NCBI GenBank assembly: GCA_001936135.1
Contig: CP012810.1
Location: 248,001 to 312,000 of the forward strand
Length of the DNA: 64,000 nucleotides
Direction of reading: 5' to 3'
DNA from: Saccharomycopsis fibuligera x Saccharomycopsis cf. fibuligera
Taxonomy: Eukaryota > Ascomycota > Saccharomycetes > Ascoideales > Saccharomycopsidaceae
The position numbers were made by a program, and so were the translations under genes. The notes under the pieces are model-generated. The model was not told where the DNA came from and did not search any database. It worked only from the letters and a program-made list of their open reading frames with translations. How positions within the stretch are numbered: position 1 is the stretch's first letter; each line of letters opens with the position of its first letter. Shown piece by piece: positions 16,700-26,900 of this stretch.

Positions 16700-18309
16700 T
16701 AATAATAACTTGAGTTATTTCCTTTTTATCTTTTGATCAAAAGGAAACAAAATTATTTCCGCCCTCTCCTTACTTTCTATTTTGCATGATGTCCTAGTGA
16801 TATCACTATAGGTTTAATACGTTTTTGCTAGTTACTTTTGGTATTTATTAATGAGTTTTTTTCACATTTAATTCCCAAAATTTGTTATTCTTTTTACACT
16901 CATTGGTTCTTTGTTTTGTTTATTTCGCAGTCATAATATTGCTTATATAGTTTCGATTAATAAAAACAATTTTTATTTTAGCTTCGTGACTTTTTATTGT
17001 ATCTATATTAAATGTGCTTCTATAACGGCAAACTACTAGTCATAGTAGATATCACCTAGAGGAAAATTCTTCCTGCAGAAGGGGCTACATCTAGATGGAT
17101 ATGCGACGCATAAGTGCTTTTTGTACCCATATCACGAGTTTTTCATGCAGTGCGTCCAATCTTTGTTGGAATTTAGGTTTTGTGTAAATTGTCACTTTTT
17201 ATTCACATACTAGCGTGCGGGAATTATTAAATCTTTAGTTAAAAAAATTTGAAATTCGGAGTTCCTTAACTCACATTTCCTCAGCTGGTTAGATTTTCAA
17301 GTTCAGTATTGCCAGCTTTCTAATGTACCTTTTGTTTCATTTATGTGCTTATGCTATTTGCAAAAATTACACTGGCACTGTTCCAAAAAGCTTACACTTG
17401 AAGCTGCGGTTAAAGACTCCCTTGATCGATACCGTTGTCTTGTGAATAGTCAACAATAATTGAATAGTTATTTTCTTCCCCTGTCTTCCCCTTATTATAG
17501 ATATTTCCAATGTATATTGTGGCTTCAACTTTGTAAAACTTCCACCGCGACAGCCACCGATAACCAAGTTGCAAATTAACGGATCGATGCAGCATCATAC
17601 TGCAATGCACGTTCCAAAGTAGCTGGCTTCACGCCTTCTTTGTTTCTGCGATGTGTAGTGGTTCCGCTTCGGATTGTCGCAGTTAGTTTTGCATAGTATG
17701 GTCGATGCGACTACTACATAACTTGCATGCGTCTCAATTAAAGTCTCATGTTGTGAACATAAATAAGGATACTGCGCAACTAGATTTGAGAAGCTGCCTA
17801 ACGAATGAGTATTTCATAAACGAAATTCTTCGTTTTTTTTTTTTTTTTTTTTGAACGGCCTTTCAAGCCCTTTTCATGACAAGATAATGATCTCAATAAG
17901 ATTATGCGCACGTTTTATTGTAATTGCAAGAAAATTACAAAACCAATGTCTATAGACCTTCTAATTTATTTTAATAGAAACATGAAGGGATTTAAAGAAA
18001 TATACATATAAATACTGGATAATTATTTTTTAGGTTAGCAAAGTTACTGGGATCCTACAAACTAAACATTTATGTTGCAATTATATTATGTTTCTTTGCG
18101 TTTGCTTTTAATTATCTCTTAAAATAAGTATTGTGCTAGTTCAATTACAGGAAAATTTTCAGTGCTTCAAACAAAGTTGAGGCATTGCTTTATATAAAAC
18201 AAAAGATCATTTAATAGAATATTTTAAAGGCACGACAAAACAAAAATAAATCAAAAGCTTTCAACAGTTGGGCAGTGAGAGGCACTTGTGTTTACAACTA
18301 AGATAGGGC

Positions 18310-18340
<31 letters not shown>

Positions 18341-18914
18341 AAACCCAGAAAATCTAAAATTTGAAAAAAGTCCATCAGACCGATACCTCATAACTGATAA
18401 TAAAAAAGAGATAAGAAAATACATAGATAGACAGATATATATTTTTGCACATATATATATGAGATAGTACTATCACACATACACATATGCTTAAGAACAT
18501 AACAGCAACTTATGTTTGTCGCCATTATAGTTTTTATGCTTTCACCTAACAATACACATATCGAACATGAACGGAACAAAAAAAAAAAAAATAATAATAA
18601 TGAAACTGGAGACAAAAGTAGGAATGGAAAAGTAAAAATGATATAGAAAGAAAAAACAACTGGAGGAACAAAATAATATAAGAAAAAATTTAAGCAGATT
18701 TAATTAGACAAACAGCAAAAAATATAACAAACAATTAGCAAGAAATTGCATCATTGAGCGATTGTAGTTGCAATTCATTTCAATATTCACTGCTTTTTGA
18801 TAACTCAAAAACATTTGTTTGTAAACTAATTCAGTAACAAAAATACTCATGACATTGATCAGAGGAAAAATTATGAATTATCATACGATCACATTTGGCA
18901 AATATAAGAGTGCA
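16700..18914. other. 2.2-kb convergent gap between aquaporin gene and TIF3
   Basis: Both flanking genes end here, so no promoter is required, yet 2.2 kb is present. It includes a T tract (from about 17829), a 25-A run (18310-18334) and a moderately G+C-rich stretch around 17590-17790 with several TGCGATG/GATGCGA motifs. The open frames are under 80 codons and unconvincing. An unannotated noncoding RNA is possible, but nothing identifies one. Confidence 0.5.
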
Positions 18915-20499
18915 CTAATTGTCATCGCCTTCATTTTCCAATAAGTGATAAATAGATTGTGTTGGCTTGGCAGCATCTTTTTTGGTTTCAGCTTCTTTAG
19001 CTTGTGCTTTAGCATGACCAGCTCCTTTGGCAGCGGTAAATCTTCCACTGGCGCTTCTAGCGCTACCCCAGTCTAATTGAGATTCTTGCTTTTTGTTGCT
19101 GTTAGTCTTTCTAAAGTTACCAGAGTTACTTCTGTCCTTACCGTTTTCTCTAGCAGGCTTTTCAGAGACTGGCAATGGACCTCTTCTGGCAGTCCAATCA
19201 AATTCCGGTTCTTCACGTCTTGGCTTTCTTTCGGTTCTTTCACCTCTTGGCTTATCAAATGATTTTTTTTCGGCTTTTTCTTCAGTTGGTTCTGGACCAC
19301 CTGGCAATGGGCCTCTTCTGGCGGACCAGTCAAATTCAGGTTCTTCACGTCTTGGTTTTCTCTCGGCTCTTTCACCTCTTTCACCTCTTTCATGAGATCT
19401 GGCATGGAAAGGCTTTTCTTCACCTTCGTTAACTTCACCAGCTGCCAATGGACCTTTTCTGGCGCCCCAGTCAAGATCTGGTTCTTCGCGTCTTGGTTTT
19501 CTTTCTCTTCTTTCACCTCTTTCACCACCAAATCTGTCGCCAGCAGGTTCACCAGCCAATGGACCTTTTCTGGCGCCCCAGTCAAGATCTGGTTCTTCAC
19601 TTCTTGGTTTTCTTTCTCTTCTTTCACCTCTTTCACCTCTTTCACCACCAAATCTGTCGCCAGCAGGTTCACCAGCCAATGGACCTTTTCTGGCGCCCCA
19701 GTCAAAATCAGCGTCCTCACGTCTTGGTCTTCTTTCACCTCTTTCGCCACCAAATCTGTCATTTTGAGGAGGACCACCGCTCAAAGGACCTCTTCTAGCA
19801 CCCCAGTCAAAATCATCTCTTGACTTATCTGGTGCGGCAACAGAAACAAACACTCTTCTACCGTTCAACTCTTGAGCAGATAAATCCAAGGCTTGAAGCA
19901 ACAAGTCTCTGGTGTTGAAAGTGATGAAAGCAGAGCCCTTTAATCTACCGTTTTCAGTTGGTGCAACCAATTTGGAAAAAGTACCTTGACCAACTTTTTC
20001 TTCAAACCATTGGCCAACTTCTTCTTCGGTAACGTCCCACGGCAAGTTGCTGACTCTAGCTTTAAAAGGAGCTTCGTCTGGAACTGGAAATTCTCTTCTC
20101 ACTGGACGGTCAGATGGGCCAGAACCAGGATGAGCAAGGCCAGAAAAACTTGGTGGTTCATAAGCGGACTTAGCAGATTGCACTGGCACAGAAATAGAAG
20201 AAAGATCAACGTCGTCATCAGCCCAACTACCGCCGAAAGTTTCGTCGTCAAGGAAACCTTGCAAACTGAACTTTTGTCCCTTAGCTTTCTTAACACCTAA
20301 TTATTCGAGCATTAGTGTCCATTATTCTCCATAGATAAAAAAAAAAAAGTTATGTTTATAGAGTTTACTCCCCACTTATTATTTTGGTACAAGAACCCAA
20401 TATCACTATTAATAATAATAAAAAAAAGTCATGGCAACGGTATGTCATCTAACATTTTTCACCAATGTTGGAAGAAATATTTTGCGGAAACGTACCCAT
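18915..20499 (-). CDS. TIF3: Tif3, translation initiation factor eIF4B (two exons)
   Basis: The protein has 461 residues when exon 1 (20496-20499) and exon 2 (18915-20296) are joined. eIF4B stimulates eIF4A helicase activity and mRNA loading on the 40S subunit in the cytoplasm. The N-terminus has the Tif3 motif FLDDETFGGSWADDDVDL, followed by one RRM at about 80-160 (ARVSNLPWD, GSAFITF). Then come seven imperfect repeats of a (D/E)(F/L)DW.AR.GPL block with RG/ER-rich spacers, as in S. cerevisiae Tif3. Without the intron, the frame would have to start at a TTG inside the conserved N-terminus. The splice model gives a Met-Gly-Val-Lys-Lys-Ala-Lys start that matches the basic N-terminus of yeast Tif3. 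The absence of CTG codons and strong codon bias fit an abundant protein. The repeats are nearly identical at DNA level, with 75 nt exact at 120-bp spacing (19511-19585 and 19631-19705). Confidence 0.88.
20297..20495 (-). other. TIF3 intron (199 nt) after a 4-nt first exon
   Basis: On the minus strand the exon ATGG (20499-20496) is followed by the donor GTACGT. The intron ends ...CACTAATGC...AATTAG at 20297. The branch-like CACTAAT lies about 15 nt before the acceptor. Splicing completes codon 2 as G|GT and leaves the conserved reading frame. The donor is a variant of GTATGT. A competing donor (GTATGT near 20750) would also be in phase, but gives an unrelated 16-codon N-terminus. Confidence 0.65.
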
Positions 20500-20983
20500 T
20501 TTGCTTTAATGTAGTTATATGTATATCTCTAAATCGAGTGTAGATTCTAAGATCTGTTCGATAAGTATATTTGTACTTCTGAGAGAATAGCTTATATTTG
20601 TTGTGCTTCTTTCCTCTCTCTCTCTCTGTCTCTCTTTCTGTTTTCCTATCTTTTTTTTTTTATTTTTTTTGCCAAAAAAATTTTTTCAGCCATGAAAAAA
20701 ATTAGTTAGTGATGTACAACGCACATGACCTCTGCAGTGAAAAACATACCGTGTTTATAGCATTTACGGTCTCTTCCGCGCACTCCTGCATTGGACATAA
20801 TCATAGCAGACAGTTGACAGACAGCAGCGCTAAAACTTTAGGCGCTGCTTTTCTTTTCAGCAATTGTCTCTATAACCACATCCTGTTACAAGAAATATTG
20901 CTCAATTGGGATCTAACTAGCTCACTTCCCTTACACAAGGATAGAATCTATGTACAAAGATCGATTGAACACATGCTTTGGTG
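20500..20983. promoter_or_regulatory. TIF3/FMP27 divergent promoter
   Basis: This 484-bp region contains a polypyrimidine CT-repeat block (about 20610-20650) and poly(T) tracts, typical of promoters of translation-machinery genes in yeasts. A 90-codon open frame (20712-20984, +) crosses it and ends exactly at the FMP27 start. I treat it as spurious coding, although its last codons could act as a uORF. Confidence 0.5.
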
Positions 20984-23900
20984 ATGTGGTACTTTTTGTT
21001 GTGCTCCTACTTGGCGTGGATTGCTATAGTTTACTATTTTTCGGGCGCGCTATTTTGGATAGTATCTCCAGCAATCACATACGTCAAGAATATCCATTAT
21101 AAGCATATAAGGATAAGCAAGTTCAGGTTCTACTTAAACTTGTTTAAAAGAGGTCATAAACTTCTTGTGTTTCATCTCAGCAATATTTCAATAACTATCA
21201 ACATTGATGATCTAACCCAGAAAACTAGCCACAAAAAGAGCAACAAAAAAAAACAGAACACAAGGCAAGAATACTCTTCAGGTTTCAATGATAACTTTAA
21301 CACTCTAAAACATAAGCTCCTCAAGTTATCAATTAACAGTTTTCCTGGATTTGAAATTTGCTTCTTTGATGTGAATTTGGTCTTTATAAGCAGCTCCCAG
21401 AAGGAACGATTAATGATAATTGTCCCAGAATTCAAATTAAATTCGGACTTGAGACAAATTGTCAACAACATCTCTAAACCTAAATCGCGCAAGTCTTGGC
21501 TCGTTGACCATCGTCTTCACATCAAAGATTTGAATATCAAAGTATCTTCAAAGACAAAATCTCTTCAGTTCCTCAAGAATTTGGCTGTTGACATAAATTA
21601 CTCGGTAAACAGCAGCAATTTAAAAATTCTGGACATTTGTTTAAATTTTTACAATGAAAGATTAGATTTTCCGATATTTTCCATTTTAAAATACATTAAC
21701 GAATTTATTCCGCAAGAAATCAAAAAACACATATTATCCTCTAAGATTTATGAGAACCGCAAAGAAAATGTTGATAAACGATCCAATGCTGAAAAGTTGA
21801 AGCAGCAACAAAGCGATCATGAGCAACAATTGAATGATTTCATGGATAAAATAAGCCTTGCGCTTGCAAAAGCAAATGAGGTTCTCAACATGTTCAAAGA
21901 GGTAAATATCAATTTATCCAATCTCAACATAGATGAGATATACTTGTTTCTTTTTTTTTTAACTAAAGAAAACTACTTTGCTGCTTTTGATTTGATAGAA
22001 AATGGTGATGCTCAATTTCTCAATCAAATTTACTTCCAATGCAAGCTCAACAAATTCAATGTTAATTTGAACAAGCTCAACAAGAACTCCCCCGGATATG
22101 AGCTACTGTTTTCAGTAAATGATAACCCAGTGCAATTCATAGCCTCACTTATGAACTTTCAGGTACTCATGCACGTTTGCAATGTTAATGACAAAAAAAA
22201 CATAAAGCCTTTTGTACTAGAACTATTTCAAATACCCAATATCAACTTCACCATACAAACCAATTCACTATATCAGACGCTCAAAGTTTTACTGAGAAAT
22301 AAGAAAATCACATCTGCAGTCATTAAAGTTTCAAGTCATATGTCTTCGCCGACAATTGAGTTCAATTCATTTTACTTTGGTGTTCTACTTCTCAATTTCA
22401 GACAGATCAAATACTTTTTCAAAGATATTCTAGTGTTTGAGAGCCAGCAAAAGGCGCAAAAGGAACATGAAGAGAACTACATTGTGAACTTTTTTTATTC
22501 GTCGATATCAAGATTTTTACCATTATTATTTTTCAAGATTACAATAGAGGATATTATATTTTTGATCAAGTATCCTGATAAAGAAGCAAACTCACTGAGA
22601 ACCGTGTCTTTAAATATTAACTTTGTTGGGTTTGAGACGTATACCAGAAAAAAGTTGTTTAATAACAACAAGAATATCACGCATACATCAATTTTGAATA
22701 AACTTGACATATCCGGAATTAAAGGAATATACCAGCAACATAAGGATTTGGAATATGATGAGGACAAGTCTACTGTTGACGCGAGTGATTCAGATTCAGA
22801 TACAAGCTCCAACAATCACAGTGTTAATGATGATTTCAGTTACGTAAATGAGGACATATTATACTCTGAGTTTGCTACGCTAAAACTTTCTTTCGAGGGG
22901 CTCCCAAATATGAGTCTTCTTTCGAGCTTTTTTATTCAAACGCTATATGTTGATTTATCGAACTTATCTGTTTTGACTGGATTGTCAACTATTGTCGAAG
23001 ACATTTACTCGACTACACATTATTTTTACCTAAGTAATGATGAACTTGAAAAGTATGCAAATGAAAGAAAAGTATTAAACAATCATTTAATTCCTCCTAA
23101 GCATAGAAAAGACGCCAATAAATCACTCGAGGAAATTAAAAAAGTGTATAAAGCTTATCTCTTTAGCATGATGCCTGAATGGCTTCATGAAACAAAGTTT
23201 TTTGGAAACGACCTCACAATTATTATGGGATCCCGCTCCATTTTAATACCCCAGGAGCTATTAAAACATGACTTTTTGTCAGAAAATGATAAGATCCAAA
23301 ATTCACTCAGAAAAATTATATATAAGTTAGATTCGTGGTCAATTTCATTGAACAATTCTTTTGCTAATGAAAATCATGATCTACGCAGCTTTAGTACCAC
23401 CGCAGCAGCAAGTAGCATTGGAGAAACAAGTATTTCAAATTTTCAAGAAGCCGCTAATACTCCTGGGCCCGAAGAAGAAGAAAGCGATTCAAGTGGCCCA
23501 AACGAAAGTCAGGACGTATATTGGGAAGTTGATTTTAATTTCAAAGATATTGTCATAGATATATTAGCATGCGATCCTAGACTCTTCAAAAAAAATTTTG
23601 ACAAATCTAGAAAAGCTGCAAGCTCAAAGAAAGCATTAAGAAAGTCTTCGAGAAAAAATCATTACAGACTAATGCCTATAAACGTTTTAATGGTGCCCAT
23701 CATTGAAAGTAAGTTGTCCTCTTTACACAGTGAAGATGGGAAAGGGTTGGATTTTTTAAAGTTATCAACCCATATTTCGGAAATAGAGTTTAAATATTCC
23801 ACATTTGCTCACTTTGTCATTCTTTCGTCTATTTCGTTTCTCAAAAATGTCATGTTAGCATTCTCCCTGCACGACAGTAACTTAAAGCCTTCTAAAAACG

Positions 23901-26900
23901 AAGGTGAAAAAGCTGAAAAAGCCAGCCCAAAGTTCAAACTTACTGATTTATTGTTGGTCGAGACAGCCGTAAACTCTATTGACACTATACTTTATTTTCC
24001 TCTTGATTTTAAAATGAGGGTTCAATTGCAACGGTTACAAATTGTCTCTCCTATGTATTCCACTGAATTAAGTGCATCCGCTGAACTTTTGAGGATATGC
24101 GTTCAGTCCCCCACCATAAAGAAATACTGGGAAAGATTAATGATTGTCAATAATTTAAAATTTATTATGGACTTCAAAAGGCTAGAACAATTTAATAAGA
24201 ATAAATATAATGAGAGCTTTAAGAATGATGAGGCGGTTTTTCAGATAGAATTTGTCTCTTCCAGGGTTTCTGTCCCATTCAACTTCATTATACACAACAT
24301 TTTTGATAACATTGGAATCATCAAAAAAATTTTCAAACAGATAAACTATTCATTGAAGAACAACTCTCCAGAAATTGTTTTGAGACCTACGTATATTGAA
24401 AGGCCTCCGGCTATTCCAAAATTTGAAATTAGAGCAAATAGGTTTATGTTTAATATGGACGATGATCCATTTGAGAGCCAATTGAATTCTGCCTATCAGA
24501 TAGGTTTAGCTGAACAGAGAGAAAGAATGTCTAAAATAGAATTTTTTATTCAAGAAGTGCAATCAAAATATTTAGTTGATAAGCCTTATATGGTTGAAAT
24601 TACAGCGGCCTTCAGCCTTATTATCAGTGACTCCAAATATGTTTATTTTGCTCAAGAAGGAAAGGTATTTAAGAAGCCAAGATATTCTGATGACAACAAT
24701 CAGTGGCCCACTGTCTCACACAATAAAAACTTGATTGATGCATTTGCTAAAATTGAAATTTTACAAAGAAATTTGACCAAGTCTTGGGTCAAAAGGGTGA
24801 AATGGCAGAAAGCAAAATTCAATGAGGAAATTCAAAGTAGATCAGAATATTTGTGGAAATTAACCAAAGTTGGTAAGTATTCCAAAAATTTTGATAAGCG
24901 TGTATGGGATGGCATATTCTTAGGACCTCCATTACTCAGCTCTGTGATAGAAAATCTTTCTTTAACAATTTCGTCAGTGGACTTTCCTTTACTGCAAATA
25001 CCAGAGTATTTACATCAAATTGGAAAAGGTATGCCTCTTGATATGAAATATCAAATGCTTGTTCCATTGTATTTAGATCTAAGGTTCAACGAACTAAGAG
25101 GTCATTTGAGGGATTATCCTTTACCATTTATACATATGCCGTCAAATGAAGGGTCATCGGAAGCTATACGAATAAGTGGAAACATAATAATTCTGGAAGA
25201 GTTTACAAATCGAAAAGAAAACATCAAAAAGCTTTTTATTCCCCTCGTGCCATCTTGTGAGCAAGTTGATCAAGATCCATACTACTCTCTCACCATCCCA
25301 AAAACCCTAGCCTCGGTGAAAACATTTTTGAATTTGAAAATCGATGTGTCTTCTTCAAAAGCAACTAGATTTACCTGGGGTGCATCCTATCAGCCTGCTG
25401 TACAGCAAATTATGCTAAACTTTGATGGTTTCACTAAACCGCAACTTGACCCTTCCGATAAAGTCGGCTTTTGGGATAAACTTCGAGCAAATATTCATGG
25501 GAGGGTAGCATGCAGCTGGAGTGATAAGGGCGCATTGGATATAGTATTTAAAGGTGGCAGAGACCCCTACAAAGTTTTAGATAAAGATGCTGGTTTCATT
25601 CTTTCATTCTCCGAAAATATTGCTCTTGATATAAATAAGAACGATGACCCAAAAGAATTCATTGTTGTCAACGCCAACAAAATCAGTTGGATAGCACCAA
25701 ATCATGTTGCGCAGCCGTTGCTAGTTTGGTCGAGAGGGTCTAAAGACGCTGTTTTTGTTCCAGCTTTGAAGAACTTCAACCCAAATAGCCTAGCTGGGTT
25801 TTATTTAGCATCTGACGATGATACCCGTGCTATTAGCCCTCAATTGATGGCAGAATCTGAAAAAAATTATTATGAGAAAACGGCAATAAACTTGTCAGGA
25901 AATGTTATTTTTATTTTTGGAGTCCTTTTCGAACGGAAATTGAGTGAAAAAAGACGAACTGATGAGTTTATTCCACATTACAAGGTTCAGTTGACAAATC
26001 CAGATTTTGTAAAGGAAAAAAATTATGATGCTTATGAAGGCTTCAGAAGTCACTTCATTCACATGGCATTTTCCTTGAAATCATTAGATAGCAAAGGAAC
26101 AAAATCCTACAATAGCTTCCATCTATCACCAAATGTATTCTCATCATTTTTTCTGTGGTGGAAATTGTTTTCTGGAAACATGTCATTACCAATTCGACAC
26201 GGCAGAATCTTTGGGCCAGCAAAGGCGAGTAAAAAGTTCTCTATTTACTTATCCACCATCAAGTTTCAGTTTTTGTTATCCCCATTATATGTATGCCATG
26301 TGTACCGTGATAAAGTATCAAGTACAGTGAAGCAAGGGAGTCAAGCTGCTGATTCATATTCGTCCTTTAATGCTATTGGAGTGAAGGGACGGGTTGATAA
26401 TGTGAAGATTGATTTGCATCAAAGAAAACAGCCAACTATTGTGCACAAAAAAATTTTAGATACTACCAAGAGAATTATGAAAATGAAGTTTAACATTGGC
26501 GAAGTGGACATAGAGAATATTGACGTTCGCCTCATAAACGCTACGTTCGATTCGAACGAGAAGTTCTTAAAGCCACAGCTAAAAATATTTGATAATAATA
26601 CATCTTGGTATGATATAAATGATTTCGAAGAACTTTTCTTGCCAAGTATCAAATCTTTGAAGCCATTGGTACAAGTATATCCGGTGATGTTCTCTCCTAG
26701 AATGATGTATTTCAGAAGAACTGCTGAAGAGGAAGCTCTTCAAGATGAAACTCAAATGGAGATACCTTTTGGTAATGAGCCATCTCATGTTTGCGTATTA
26801 TCGGAAAAACATTCATCAATAGATGCGCAGTTGATATTGACCAAAATGAGAATTCAAGAGTTAAAACAGCAGGTTGCTTTCCTAGAAAAGAAATCATTGT

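Noticed and set aside
20745-20800. Alternative TIF3 first exon ending at a GTATGT donor near 20750
   Set aside because: It is in phase, but the resulting N-terminus has no similarity to eIF4B. The ATGG exon at 20496-20499 gives a better match and lies closer.
20709-20984. 91-codon + strand frame upstream of FMP27
   Set aside because: No motif, starts at GTG/ATG in the promoter, and poor coding character. Only its last three codons are kept as a possible uORF.
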